A DNA stretch of 64,000 nucleotides from Antrihabitans auranticaus (lineage in GTDB: Bacteria > Actinomycetota > Actinomycetes > Mycobacteriales > Mycobacteriaceae): the NCBI RefSeq assembly GCF_016481275.1, contig NZ_JAEMNW010000007.1, forward strand, positions 186,001 to 250,000. The letters run 5' to 3'. A program made the position numbers and the translations under genes. Below are positions 52,482 through 63,138 of the stretch, piece by piece. How positions within the stretch are numbered: position 1 is the first letter of the stretch; every line of letters begins with the position of its first letter. The notes beneath the pieces were generated by a model that ran no database searches, was not told the origin of the DNA, and saw only the letters and a program-made list of their open reading frames with translations.

Positions 52482-53591
52482 ATGAAGACCACTGCAGCAG
52501 TACTTTTGGAAGCCGGCAAGCCGTTCGAACTGATGGAGCTCGAACTCGACGGCCCAGGCCCGGGCGAAGTGTTGATCAAGTACACGGCGGCCGGTCTGTG
52601 TCACTCGGACCTGCATCTCACCGATGGGGATCTGCCGCCTCGCTATCCGATCGTGGGCGGCCACGAAGGCTCCGGAATCATCGAAGAGATCGGGCCCGGC
52701 GTCACGAAGGTGAAGCCCGGCGACCACGTCGTCTGCAGCTTCATCCCGAACTGCGGCACGTGCCGTTACTGCTCGACCGGGCGCCAGAACCTGTGCGACA
52801 TGGGTGCCACCATTCTCGACGGCTGCATGCCCGACGGTTCGTTCCGGTTCCATTCCAAGGGAACAGATTTCGGCGCCATGTGCATGCTGGGCACGTTTGC
52901 CGAGCGGGCCACGATCTCGCAGCACTCGGTCGTGAAGATCGACGACTGGCTGCCGTTGGAGACGGCTGTACTCGTCGGGTGCGGTGTGCCTTCCGGCTGG
53001 GGGACCGCGGTCTATGCCGGCGATGTCCGGGCCGGTGACACCGTGGTGATCTATGGCATCGGCGGCCTCGGCATCAACGCCGTGCAGGGCGCGGTGCACG
53101 CCGGTGCCAAGTACGTCGTTGTCGTCGATCCGCTGGAATTCAAGCGCACGACCGCACTCAAGTTCGGCGCGACGCATGCATTCGCCGATGCCGCGAGCGC
53201 GCAGGAGAAGATCACCGAGCTGACGTGGGGCCAGGGCGCGGATGCGGCGTTGATTCTCGTCGGAACCGTCGATGAAGACGTGGTCACCAACGCCGCGGCC
53301 GCGATCGGCAAGGGCGGACGGGTGGTCATCACCGGCCTCGCCAATCCGGAGAAGCTGACCGTGCATGTGTCCGGCACCGATCTCACGCTGAACGAGAAGA
53401 CGATTCGCGGCACCCTGTTCGGTTCGTCGAATCCGCAGTACGACATCGTGCGCCTGCTGCGCCTCTACGACGCGGGTCAGTTGAAGCTCGACGAACTGGT
53501 GACGACCACCTACCGCCTCGAGGACGTCAACCAGGGCTATCAGGATCTGCGCGACGGCAAGAACATCCGCGGGGTCATCGTGCACAGCTGA
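52482..53591 (+). CDS. NDMA-dependent zinc alcohol dehydrogenase (Rxyl_3153 family)
   Basis: A 369-residue zinc MDR dehydrogenase. Catalytic zinc ligands are Cys40 and His61-Glu62 (GLCHSDLH, GGHEGSG). The structural zinc loop is CGTCRYCSTGRQNLC, and the Rossmann motif is VVIYGIGGLGINAVQGA. The insertion DMGATILDGCMPDGSFRFHSKGTDFG and the overall pattern match the nitrosoaniline-dependent alcohol dehydrogenases (TIGR03989 type), whose NAD stays bound and whose natural acceptor is mycofactocin. It would thus be a third or fourth client of the cofactor made at the adjacent locus. Confidence 0.85.
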   Translation: MKTTAAVLLEAGKPFELMELELDGPGPGEVLIKYTAAGLCHSDLHLTDGDLPPRYPIVGGHEGSGIIEEIGPGVTKVKPGDHVVCSFIPNCGTCRYCSTGRQNLCDMGATILDGCMPDGSFRFHSKGTDFGAMCMLGTFAERATISQHSVVKIDDWLPLETAVLVGCGVPSGWGTAVYAGDVRAGDTVVIYGIGGLGINAVQGAVHAGAKYVVVVDPLEFKRTTALKFGATHAFADAASAQEKITELTWGQGADAALILVGTVDEDVVTNAAAAIGKGGRVVITGLANPEKLTVHVSGTDLTLNEKTIRGTLFGSSNPQYDIVRLLRLYDAGQLKLDELVTTTYRLEDVNQGYQDLRDGKNIRGVIVHS

Positions 53592-53631
53592 CGGCGTGGT
53601 GAGCGTGACCCGCGTTACAGTAGGAGGTGAA

Positions 53632-53652
53632 ATGGGAAGTGGCCACGAGTGA
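53632..53652 (+). CDS. Six-codon leader peptide coupled to the downstream regulator
   Basis: ATG GGA AGT GGC CAC GAG TGA encodes MGSGHE. It has the best Shine-Dalgarno in the area, AGGAGGTGA (53622-53630), 4 bp before its ATG when counted from AGGAGG. Its stop overlaps the GTG of the next gene (GTGA). That GTG is 21 bp from the Shine-Dalgarno and has no other, so translation of the regulator is probably coupled to this leader. Confidence 0.45.
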   Translation: MGSGHE

Positions 53653-54920
53653 CGGAACCGGCGATGCGCGGCAACCCCTGGGTGGCGTTGCGCCCAGGGG
53701 ATGATGTCGCGGCGTTGGCAAGCAGGGTGCACTCCGCGCATCAGATGTTCGTGGAGCATGCCGATTACGTGGAAGTCCGTTCCGTCGTTCGTGATTCGTG
53801 GCTGCGGAGCCGGAGTAGCGGTGTCGATCCGGACCGCTCCACCGGGTCGAGCCCACTCAGCGGGCTCGAGCTGGAGCGGTATCGCAGCACCCATCCCATG
53901 GCACTCGTGCGGCCGGTCGTCCGGAAGCTGCTCGTCGAGGATGCGGCCGACACCGGTCTGCTCATCGCGATCAGCGACGCCAAGGGCAGGCTGTTGTGGG
54001 TCGAAGGCGACACCGCCGCCAAGGATCGTGCACTCAGCATGAACTTCGCCGAGGGCGCGGACTGGAGCGAAGGCAGCGCCGGCACCAACGCCCCCGGCAC
54101 CGCACTCGCGCTCGATCATTCCGTGCAGATTTTCGGCGCCGAGCACTTCAGCCGGGTCGTGCACGAATGGAGTTGCACCGCTGCTCCCGTGCACGATCCG
54201 AACACCGGCCGAATTCTCGGCGCGATCGACATCACCGGTGGCCCACGGGTGGCGATCCCGGAGGTCCTGTCCTTGATCAGGGCGACCGTGGCCGCGGCGG
54301 AGTCGGAGTTGCGCTTCCACGTGATCGGCCAGCCCCTCGATTCCGGCACCCGGCTCGAACTCCTCGGCGCCAGACCCGCTCTGGTGCGTGATGGCGACCG
54401 AATTCCGTTGTCGCGCAGACATGCCGAGATTCTTGTCCTGCTCATCGAACACCCCGAGGGTATGAGCGGCGAGCATATCGCGGTGCTGTTGGACGAGAAC
54501 GAACTCGACCCGGTGACCGTACGAGCCGAGATCTCGCGGTTGCGCAAGATTCTCGGCGCCGACGTGGTCGGTTCGCGGCCCTACCGGCTGCACGGCCATG
54601 TTGCGTCGGATGTCGGGGAGGTCCGGGCGGGGCTCGAGCGCGGCGATGCGCGCGCGGCCCTGGGTTCGTACTCCGGTCCGTTGCTGCCGTTCTCCGATGC
54701 GCCGGGGGTCTACCGGGTTCGCGAGGAACTGCGCACCCGGGTGCAGGCAGCGCTGCTGCGGTCCGGGGACGCGTCGTTGCTGCGCCGCTGGACGGAGTCT
54801 GCAGACGGCCGTGACGACTCGGCTGTGTGGTCGGCATACTTGTCCACCCTTGACCGGGGTTCGTCGCTCTACGCGCAAGTGAAGGCCCAAATAGCGCTGC
54901 TCGATCGTGAGCTTGGCTGA
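53649..54920 (+). CDS. GAF domain regulator with C-terminal winged helix
   Basis: A 423-residue transcription factor. The N-terminus resembles the AcoR/MimR N-domain (SWLRSRSSGVDPD). A GAF-like domain follows (~85-235, with WSEGSAGTNAPGTAL and HDPNTGRILGAIDITG). Instead of AAA and Fis domains it carries a winged helix (~260-320, PLSRRHAEILVLLIEHPEGMSGEHIAVLL...VRAEISRLRKIL), a family common next to acetaldehyde dehydrogenase genes in rhodococci and mycobacteria. It probably controls the downstream aldehyde dehydrogenase. GTG 53649 is the only start available after an in-frame stop at 53628. Confidence 0.8.
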   Translation: MTEPAMRGNPWVALRPGDDVAALASRVHSAHQMFVEHADYVEVRSVVRDSWLRSRSSGVDPDRSTGSSPLSGLELERYRSTHPMALVRPVVRKLLVEDAADTGLLIAISDAKGRLLWVEGDTAAKDRALSMNFAEGADWSEGSAGTNAPGTALALDHSVQIFGAEHFSRVVHEWSCTAAPVHDPNTGRILGAIDITGGPRVAIPEVLSLIRATVAAAESELRFHVIGQPLDSGTRLELLGARPALVRDGDRIPLSRRHAEILVLLIEHPEGMSGEHIAVLLDENELDPVTVRAEISRLRKILGADVVGSRPYRLHGHVASDVGEVRAGLERGDARAALGSYSGPLLPFSDAPGVYRVREELRTRVQAALLRSGDASLLRRWTESADGRDDSAVWSAYLSTLDRGSSLYAQVKAQIALLDRELG

Positions 54921-54971
54921 GCGTCGGAACGCAACCGGGCCTGACCCGCCGAACCTCTCAGCTCAGGCGCA

Positions 54972-54986
54972 ACGTTGTTGCAACGT
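54972..54986. promoter_or_regulatory. Inverted repeat upstream of second aldehyde dehydrogenase
   Basis: ACGTTG-TTG-CAACGT has perfect 6-bp arms and lies 58 bp before the aldehyde dehydrogenase ATG. It is a candidate site for the GAF regulator encoded just upstream. Confidence 0.4.
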
Positions 54987-55044
54987 CTGGTTCCTAGTGT
55001 TCTGAATCACAGCAGGAAAGTGTTCAACGACAGGAGCTAGTCGA

Positions 55045-56568
<1,524 letters not shown>

Positions 56569-56588
56569 TCCAGAGAGAGGGTGCGGCT

Positions 56589-57110
56589 GTGAATGCCCCA
56601 CCGCGCATAGTGACCACCGCCGGGGCGGCAGAGCTCCTTCGCCGTCTCGGCGGTATCCACGGCCCGCTGATGATGCATCAGTCGGGCGGCTGTTGTGACG
56701 GGTCGTCGCCGATGTGTTATCCGTTGGGGGACTTCATCGTCGGCGACCGCGACGTACTGCTCGGCATTCTCGACCTGCGCCTCGGCGTAGGGGAGGTGCC
56801 CGAGTCCGAGCCCGAAGGTGGCGACGCTGTCGCCGTCTGGATTTCGGGTTCGCAGTTCGACGCGTGGAAACACACTCAGCTCGTACTCGACTCCGTCCCC
56901 GGGCGCGGATCGGGTTTCAGTCTCGAGTCGCCCGAAGGAAAGCGGTTCCTCAGTAGAGGGCGCGTCTTCACGCCCGAGGAACTAGAGGCACTGTCGGACA
57001 CGCCCCCCGTCCTCGGTGCCGAATACGAGACGGGAACAAGGCCTCCCATTCCTAGTGTTCCGCTCGTAGTCGCAGAGGCCGAGGACGCCTGCCCCGTTCC
57101 CCTGCGATAG
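56589..57110 (+). CDS. DUF779 protein, partner of aldehyde dehydrogenase
   Basis: A 173-residue protein. Residues ~5-115 are the DUF779 domain with LRRLGGIHGPLMMHQSGGCCDGSSPMCYP, whose paired Cys and His may bind metal, and FQLDAWKHTQL-like QFDAWKHTQLVLDSVPGRGSGFSLES. The last 50 residues are an acidic extension not found in most members. The family nearly always follows acetaldehyde dehydrogenase genes; its role is unknown. The GTG start is 20 bp after the dehydrogenase stop. Confidence 0.85.
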   Translation: MNAPPRIVTTAGAAELLRRLGGIHGPLMMHQSGGCCDGSSPMCYPLGDFIVGDRDVLLGILDLRLGVGEVPESEPEGGDAVAVWISGSQFDAWKHTQLVLDSVPGRGSGFSLESPEGKRFLSRGRVFTPEELEALSDTPPVLGAEYETGTRPPIPSVPLVVAEAEDACPVPLR

Positions 57111-57114
57111 CTGT

Positions 57115-57702
57115 CTAGGACAGCGCGGAAAGCGCCATTCTCCGAAGGACCGATCTGGTCTGGGCGGGGGTGGCGCTTTTTGCGCTGTAGGGCGTCGAGT
57201 TGATGAGCCCGAAGACGGCGTGCGCCTGCACGCGCGCGTCCGGTTCGCTGAGGGCTGTGTCGGTTTCCTGCAGGACGCCGACCCATAACTCGACGTACTG
57301 CCGCTGCGACCGCCGCACCTGTCGGCGCGCGGCGGTCGGGAGATTCTCGAGATCGCGGTCCTGAATCCGAATCAGGTCCGGTTCGCCCAGTGCGAAGTCC
57401 AAGTGGAAGTCGACCAGTGACTCCAGGGCCCCCGCCGGCGAATCGGCTTGCGCGACAACATCGGTTCCGCCGTCGAACAGTCGCTGGCTGATCCCGACCA
57501 GCAACTCGACGAGCAGCGCCTCCTTGTTCGGGAAATGGCGGTACACCGCCGGGCCGCTGATCCCCGCAGCCGCGCCGAGATCGTCCAGGCGCACACCCAG
57601 GAAGCCGCGTTCCGCGATGAGGCGAGCACCCTCGCGGATCAGCGCAACTCGCCGGTCTGCCTTCATCTGCTCACGTTTGGTGAGCGTCGTCTCGGTTGTC
57701 AT
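57115..57702 (-). CDS. TetR regulator of the leucine/acyl-CoA carboxylase operon
   Basis: A 195-residue TetR protein. Its DNA-binding domain is [47 protein letters not shown]. It diverges from accD1, the position held by Rv2506 relative to the accD1 cluster in M. tuberculosis, and so probably represses that operon in response to an acyl-CoA intermediate. The 82-bp gap between the genes is AT-rich with inverted repeats. Confidence 0.82.
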   Translation of the reverse strand: MTTETTLTKREQMKADRRVALIREGARLIAERGFLGVRLDDLGAAAGISGPAVYRHFPNKEALLVELLVGISQRLFDGGTDVVAQADSPAGALESLVDFHLDFALGEPDLIRIQDRDLENLPTAARRQVRRSQRQYVELWVGVLQETDTALSEPDARVQAHAVFGLINSTPYSAKSATPAQTRSVLRRMALSALS

Positions 57703-57725
57703 CTCACCTCCGCGCTGGACATCTC

Positions 57726-57769
57726 AGTTAATACAGATTATCTTAGATTTCAGTTATTGGCCATTAACT
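57726..57769. promoter_or_regulatory. AT-rich divergent operator/promoter region, tetR-accD1
   Basis: AGTTAAT (57726-57732) and ATTAACT (57763-57769) are inverted repeats 30 bp apart. TCAGTTA occurs twice as a direct repeat. AGATTATCT (57736-57744) is a small odd palindrome. This is among the most AT-rich stretches of the window and probably carries both promoters and the TetR site. Confidence 0.5.
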
Positions 57770-57784
57770 CATAAGGGTGGCGGT

Positions 57785-59371
57785 ATGGCGATCAGTACAG
57801 AGGTCGGCACGAGGAATCGGGCCGAGCACGTGGCGCTGGTGGACGAACTTCGCGAGAAGCTGAGGGTTGCTGCGCTCGGCGGGCCGGAGAAGGCGCGGGA
57901 GCGTCATGTCGGTCGCGGAAAGCTGCTGCCGCGTGACCGGGTGATTCAGTTGCTGGACGCAGGCAGTCCGTTCCTCGAGTTGGCCCCCTTGGCAGCCGAC
58001 GGCATGTACGACGACGAGTGTCCGGGAGCGAGCGTCATCGCGGGCATCGGCCGCGTGTCGGGCCGTGAGTGCGTCATCGTGGCCAACGACGCCACCGTGA
58101 AGGGCGGCACGTACTACCCGATCACGGTCAAGAAGCATTTGCGCGCACAGGAAATCGCATTGCAGAACCATCTGCCGTGCATCTACCTCGTCGACTCGGG
58201 CGGTGCTTTCCTCCCGCGGCAGGACGACGTGTTTCCCGACCGCGAGCACTTCGGTCGCATCTTCTTCAACCAGGCAAATCTCAGCGCCAAGGGCATTCCG
58301 CAGATCGCCGCGGTCATGGGGTCGTGCACCGCCGGCGGCGCGTACGTCCCCGCGATGAGCGACGAAGCCGTGATCGTCCGCAACCAGGGCACGATCTTCC
58401 TGGGCGGTCCGCCACTGGTGAAGGCGGCGACCGGTGAAGTGGTCACCGCGGAAGAACTCGGCGGCGGCGATCTGCACTCCAAGATCTCGGGAGTCACGGA
58501 CCATCTCGCCGAAGACGACCAGGATGCCCTGCGTATCGTGCGCCGCATCGTCGCGACCTTCGGGCCGCGCAGCCCCCGGCCCTGGGACACCCTGCTGCCG
58601 CGCGACGCGATCGCACCGCAGACCGAGTTGTACGACGTCGTCCCGACGGATCTGCGCACCCCCTACGACGTTCGTGAGGTCATCACGCGGATCGTCGATG
58701 CTGGTGAGTTCCAGGAGTTCAAAGCCGAGTACGGCAAGACTCTGGTCACCGGGTTCGCGCACATCCACGGCCATCCGGTCGGCATCATCGCGAACAACGG
58801 AGTGCTGTTCGGCGAATCTGCAATGAAGGGCGCACATTTCATCGAGCTGTGCGACAAGCGCAGCACGCCGCTGATCTTCCTGCAGAACATCACTGGCTTC
58901 ATGGTCGGTCGCGACTACGAGGCCGGCGGCATCGCCAAGCACGGCGCGAAGATGGTCACTGCCGTCGCAACCGCGCGGGTGCCGAAGCTGACCGTCGTGA
59001 TCGGCGGCTCCTACGGTGCCGGCAACTACTCGATGTGCGGCCGCGCGTACTCGCCGCGGTTCCTGTGGATGTGGCCGAACGCGCGCATCTCGGTGATGGG
59101 CGGCGAGCAGGCGGCGTCGGTTCTCTCGACGGTGCGCAGCGATCAACTCGACAGCCAGGGCAAGCCCTGGTCGGCCGACGAAGAAGAGGCGTTCAAAGCA
59201 CCCATTCGCGATCAGTACGAAGCCCAAGGCAACCCGTACTACTCGACGGCGCGGCTGTGGGACGACGGCGTCATAGACCCGGCCGACACGAGAACTGTTC
59301 TCGGACTGGCACTTTCCGTATGCGCGCAAGCGCCGATCGAGCCGGTCTCCTACGGCGTATTCAGGATGTGA
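57785..59371 (+). CDS. accD1: Acyl-CoA carboxylase beta (carboxyltransferase) subunit AccD1
   Basis: A 528-residue biotin-dependent carboxyltransferase with two crotonase-fold halves. It has [68 protein letters not shown] and the second-half [25 protein letters not shown]. This layout matches 3-methylcrotonyl-CoA carboxylase beta subunits. With AccA1 it carboxylates 3-methylcrotonyl-CoA in leucine breakdown. ATG 57785 was chosen since the domain begins soon after. Confidence 0.92.
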   Translation: MAISTEVGTRNRAEHVALVDELREKLRVAALGGPEKARERHVGRGKLLPRDRVIQLLDAGSPFLELAPLAADGMYDDECPGASVIAGIGRVSGRECVIVANDATVKGGTYYPITVKKHLRAQEIALQNHLPCIYLVDSGGAFLPRQDDVFPDREHFGRIFFNQANLSAKGIPQIAAVMGSCTAGGAYVPAMSDEAVIVRNQGTIFLGGPPLVKAATGEVVTAEELGGGDLHSKISGVTDHLAEDDQDALRIVRRIVATFGPRSPRPWDTLLPRDAIAPQTELYDVVPTDLRTPYDVREVITRIVDAGEFQEFKAEYGKTLVTGFAHIHGHPVGIIANNGVLFGESAMKGAHFIELCDKRSTPLIFLQNITGFMVGRDYEAGGIAKHGAKMVTAVATARVPKLTVVIGGSYGAGNYSMCGRAYSPRFLWMWPNARISVMGGEQAASVLSTVRSDQLDSQGKPWSADEEEAFKAPIRDQYEAQGNPYYSTARLWDDGVIDPADTRTVLGLALSVCAQAPIEPVSYGVFRM

Positions 59372-59410
59372 GCGCTGTGCCGAATTTGCTCGCGGCGGAC
59401 CTGTCGTCCG

Positions 59411-59456
59411 CTCCTCGCTCCGTTCCTCGCTGCGCTGCGGTACTCGCTGCGATGCT
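59411..59456. repeat. CTCGCT-rich short repeat between accD1 and accA1
   Basis: CTCGCT recurs at 59414, 59426 and 59443 within TCCTCGCTCCGTTCCTCGCT and its continuation with CTGCG repeats. The 103-bp gap is unusual for this tight operon. It resembles low-complexity C/T/G interspersed elements found between genes in rhodococci and nocardiae. No coding potential is seen. Confidence 0.45.
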
Positions 59457-59474
59457 CCGAAAGGTCCCCCGCTC

Positions 59475-61499
59475 GTGACAACGATAGATACGGTCCTGGT
59501 TGCCAACCGCGGCGAAATCGCGGTCCGGGTGATCCGCACTCTCAAGGCGATGGGCATCCGGTCGGTCGCGGTGTACAGCGAAGCCGACGCTGGTGCGCGG
59601 CACGTTCGCGAGGCCGACGTCGCGGTTCTGCTCGGTCCTGCCGCAGCGCGCGAGAGCTACCTCGACATCGACAAGGTCGTCGCGGCCGCCAAGCGAACCG
59701 GCGCGCAAGCGGTGCACCCGGGCTACGGCTTCCTGTCCGAGAACTCCCGGTTCGCCGCGGCCCTCGATGCCGCGGGCATCGCGTTCATCGGCCCGCCGAC
59801 CCGCGCGATCGACGTCATGGGCGACAAGATCACCGCAAAGAACGCGGTGGCAGAATTCGGCGTACCGATCGTGCCGGGCATCGCCAAGCCCGGTCTCACC
59901 GACGCGGAACTCATCGCGGCGGCCGAAGACATCGGCTACCCGGTTTTGGTCAAGCCGTCCGCCGGTGGCGGCGGCAAGGGCATGCGCCTCGTCGAAGAAC
60001 CCGACATGCTCGCCGAGGCCCTCGCCAGCGCGCGTCGTGAGGCAGCGTCCTCGTTCGGCGACGACACCCTGTTCCTCGAACGTTTCGTATTGCGCCCCAG
60101 GCATATCGAGGTGCAGGTTCTCGCCGACCAGTACGGCCACGTCATCCATCTCGGTGAACGCGAATGCAGTCTGCAGCGCCGTCATCAGAAGGTGATCGAA
60201 GAAGCGCCGTCGCCGTTGCTCGACGAGAAGACCCGCGCCCGCATCGGCGAAGCCGCGTGCAACACCGCACGCAGCGTCGACTACACCGGCGCCGGAACGG
60301 TCGAGTTCATCGTGTCCGCCGACAGCCCGGACGAGTTCTTCTTCATGGAGATGAACACCCGACTCCAGGTCGAGCATCCGGTGACCGAGATGGTCACCGG
60401 CATCGACCTCGTGGAGTGGCAGGTCCGGATCGCGGCCGGGGAAAAGCTGACGATCGGCCAGGACGACGTCACGATGACCGGTCACGCGATCGAGGCCCGC
60501 GTCTACGCCGAGGACCCGTCGCGGGATTTCCTGCCGACCGGCGGGACTGTGCTCGAACTGGTCGAGCCGACCGGCAACGGTGTCCGGGTGGATTCCGGAC
60601 TGTTCCGCGGGACCGCCGTCGGCAGCGACTACGACCCGATGCTCTCGAAGGTCATCGTCCATGCCGACGACCGTCGTGGCGCGCTCCGCAAACTCGATCG
60701 CGCACTGGCCGGCACCGCCGTCCTCGGTGTCGTGACCAACATCGAATTCGCGCGGTTCCTGCTCGCGGATCCGGATGTCGAAGCAGGGCGTCTCGACACC
60801 GGACTGCTCGATCGGCGCGTCGCCGATTTCGTGGCCGCCGAGGTCCCCAGCGACGTCTTCATGGCCGCCGGTGTGTACCGCTGGCTACAGGGATGGTGTG
60901 GCGTCGAGACCGCCGACCCGTGGGCCGTGCCGTCGGGCTGGCGCGTCAGCGGACGGGCACGGAGCGCGTTCCGATTGTCGACGCCGACGCTGACCGGGCA
61001 CGTGTTCATTGCGGGCAGCCCGACCGATGCGACCGTTGCGATAGAGGACGGCGAATCTCACTCGCTCGCTGCCGATCTCGACGGAACGCGGTTGTCGGTC
61101 ACGATCGACGGGCTGCGTGCCACCTACGTCGTCGTCGAGGAGGACGGCCACATCTGGCTCGCCGGAGCAACGGGAGTGTTCCTCGTCCGCGAGCTGGAAG
61201 AAGTCAACGTCCGCGTCGGCGACGTCCACGCGGGCCAGGCCGAAATCACCAGCCCGATGCCCGGCGCGGTCATCGCGGTCAACGTCGAGAACGGTGCCGA
61301 GGTCACAGCCGGAACCGCGATCGTCGTCGTCGAGGCTATGAAGATGGAGCACGCGCTGCGCGCCCCGATCGACGGCACCGTCGAACTTCTGGTCGGCGCC
61401 GCCGACCAGGTCAAGGTCGACCAGGTACTTGCCCGGATCGTTCCACCTGCGGACGAAAATTCAACCAGCACAGCACAAGACAAGGATGCCGACCGATGA
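59475..61499 (+). CDS. accA1: Acyl-CoA carboxylase alpha (biotin carboxylase/BCCP) subunit AccA1
   Basis: A 674-residue subunit. The N-terminal biotin carboxylase domain ([56 protein letters not shown]) is followed by a BT domain and a C-terminal biotinyl domain with [11 protein letters not shown], where the second-last Lys of MKM is biotinylated. It supplies carboxy-biotin to AccD1. The GTG start lies 103 bp after accD1, across the repeat element, and its stop overlaps fadE19. Confidence 0.93.
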   Translation: MTTIDTVLVANRGEIAVRVIRTLKAMGIRSVAVYSEADAGARHVREADVAVLLGPAAARESYLDIDKVVAAAKRTGAQAVHPGYGFLSENSRFAAALDAAGIAFIGPPTRAIDVMGDKITAKNAVAEFGVPIVPGIAKPGLTDAELIAAAEDIGYPVLVKPSAGGGGKGMRLVEEPDMLAEALASARREAASSFGDDTLFLERFVLRPRHIEVQVLADQYGHVIHLGERECSLQRRHQKVIEEAPSPLLDEKTRARIGEAACNTARSVDYTGAGTVEFIVSADSPDEFFFMEMNTRLQVEHPVTEMVTGIDLVEWQVRIAAGEKLTIGQDDVTMTGHAIEARVYAEDPSRDFLPTGGTVLELVEPTGNGVRVDSGLFRGTAVGSDYDPMLSKVIVHADDRRGALRKLDRALAGTAVLGVVTNIEFARFLLADPDVEAGRLDTGLLDRRVADFVAAEVPSDVFMAAGVYRWLQGWCGVETADPWAVPSGWRVSGRARSAFRLSTPTLTGHVFIAGSPTDATVAIEDGESHSLAADLDGTRLSVTIDGLRATYVVVEEDGHIWLAGATGVFLVRELEEVNVRVGDVHAGQAEITSPMPGAVIAVNVENGAEVTAGTAIVVVEAMKMEHALRAPIDGTVELLVGAADQVKVDQVLARIVPPADENSTSTAQDKDADR

Positions 61500-62659
61500 C
61501 CGACACATTCGCTGCGGGGCTGCTGCCCGAGGAGTACCAGGACCTGATCAAGTCGGTCCGCGACTTCGCTCAGACCGTCGTTGCGCCCGTCGCGGCCGAG
61601 CACGACGCCAATCACACGTTCCCGTACAAGGTCATCGAAGGCATGGGTGACATGGGCCTGTTCGGCCTGCCGTTCCCCGAGGAGTTCGGCGGCATGGGCG
61701 GGGACTACTTCGCGCTGTGCCTCGCGCTGGAAGAACTCGGCAAAATCGACCAGAGCGTGGCGATGACCCTCGAAGCCGGTGTCTCGCTCGGTGCGATGCC
61801 GATCTACCGCTTCGGCAACGACGCGCAGAAGCAAGAGTGGCTGCCGCAGTTGACAAGCGGCAAGGCGCTGGCCGGCTTCGGGCTCACCGAACCCGGCGGC
61901 GGCAGCGATGCCGGCGCGACCAAAACCACAGCCCGCCTCGACAGCGAAGAGTGGATCATCAACGGAAGCAAGCAGTTCATCACCAACACGGGCACCGACA
62001 TCTCCCGCCTCGTCACAGCGACCGCGGTGACCGGAACGCTCGAAGGTGGGCACAAGGAAATCTCGAGCATCCTGGTCCCGACGGGCACCCCGGGGTACAC
62101 CGTCGAGCCTGCCTACAACAAGGTCGGTTGGAACGCCTCCGACACACACCCGTTGACGTTCCAGGACGTGCGCGTGCCCGAAGAGAATCTGCTCGGCGAG
62201 CGCGGCCGTGGGTATGCCAACTTCCTGCAGATTCTCGACGAGGGGCGCATCGCGATCTCGGCGGTCGGCGCCGGAGTCGCGCAGGGTTGCGTCGACGAAT
62301 GCGTGAAGTACGCGAAGGAGCGCGAAGCCTTCGGCAAGACGATCGGCCGCTACCAGGCGATCGCGTTCAAGATCGCGCGCATGGAGGTCCGCGCACACGT
62401 GGCGCGGACTGCGTACTACGACGCGGCCGCACTCATGTTGGCGGGAAAGCCCTTCAAGAAGCAGGCCTCGATCGCGAAGATCGTCTCCAGCGAAGCCGCG
62501 ATGGACAACGCCCGCGACGCCACGCAGATTTTCGGTGGCTACGGGTTCATGAACGAATACCCTGTCGCTCGGCACTACCGCGACAGCAAGATCCTGGAGA
62601 TCGGTGAAGGCACCACGGAGGTTCAGTTGATGTTGATCGCGCGGGACGCCGGACTGTGA
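61496..62659 (+). CDS. fadE19: Acyl-CoA dehydrogenase FadE19 (isovaleryl/2-methylbutyryl-CoA type)
   Basis: A 387-residue flavoprotein with [42 protein letters not shown] and [42 protein letters not shown], the full acyl-CoA dehydrogenase signature. It is expected to oxidise a branched short acyl-CoA from leucine or isoleucine, passing electrons to ETF. ATG 61496 overlaps the accA1 stop by 4 bp. Confidence 0.9.
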   Translation: MTDTFAAGLLPEEYQDLIKSVRDFAQTVVAPVAAEHDANHTFPYKVIEGMGDMGLFGLPFPEEFGGMGGDYFALCLALEELGKIDQSVAMTLEAGVSLGAMPIYRFGNDAQKQEWLPQLTSGKALAGFGLTEPGGGSDAGATKTTARLDSEEWIINGSKQFITNTGTDISRLVTATAVTGTLEGGHKEISSILVPTGTPGYTVEPAYNKVGWNASDTHPLTFQDVRVPEENLLGERGRGYANFLQILDEGRIAISAVGAGVAQGCVDECVKYAKEREAFGKTIGRYQAIAFKIARMEVRAHVARTAYYDAAALMLAGKPFKKQASIAKIVSSEAAMDNARDATQIFGGYGFMNEYPVARHYRDSKILEIGEGTTEVQLMLIARDAGL

Positions 62660-63138
62660 CACAGCCCAAGAAAATCACCCAACGCGGGTTGTGGTTCGAG
62701 GAGTTCGAGACCGACGTCGTCTACGAGCACCGCCCCGGCCGCACGATCACCGAAGCCGACAACGTCTTCTTCACGACGCTGACGATGAATACCCAAGCGC
62801 TGCATTTGGATGCGGCGTTCAGCGATGCGTTGCCGCCGTTCAACAAGCGTCTCGTGAACTCGATGTTCACGCTGTCGACGCTCGTCGGTCTGTCGGTCGC
62901 GCAACTGACCCAGGGCACCATCGTGGGCAATCTCGGTTTCTCCGAGGTTGCGTTCCCGAAGCCGCTGTTCCACGGGGACACGATGTATGCCGAAACAGTC
63001 GTGACCGAGAAGCGGGAATCCAAGTCGCGGCCGGGGGAGGGCATAGTGACTTTTGCCCACACCGCACGCAATCAGCACGGCGACGTCGTCGCGCTGGCAG
63101 TGCGCAAGACCCTTGTGAGAAAGGCGCCGGTTCAGTGA
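62656..63138 (+). CDS. MaoC-like hydratase (Rv2499c-type)
   Basis: A 160-residue hot-dog fold hydratase. Its sequence FEEFETDVVYEHRPGRTITEADNVFFTTLTMNTQALHLD contains the (R)-hydratase 2 motif with catalytic Asp and His. It is the counterpart of Rv2499c and probably hydrates an unsaturated branched or itaconyl/methylglutaconyl-type CoA in the pathway. The GTG start overlaps fadE19, and the next start overlaps its stop. Confidence 0.87.
   Translation: MTQPKKITQRGLWFEEFETDVVYEHRPGRTITEADNVFFTTLTMNTQALHLDAAFSDALPPFNKRLVNSMFTLSTLVGLSVAQLTQGTIVGNLGFSEVAFPKPLFHGDTMYAETVVTEKRESKSRPGEGIVTFAHTARNQHGDVVALAVRKTLVRKAPVQ

Noticed and set aside
51846-54890. Thousand-residue open frame on the minus strand across the alcohol dehydrogenase and GAF regulator
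   Set aside because: It overlaps three well-supported plus-strand genes and encodes no recognisable domain.
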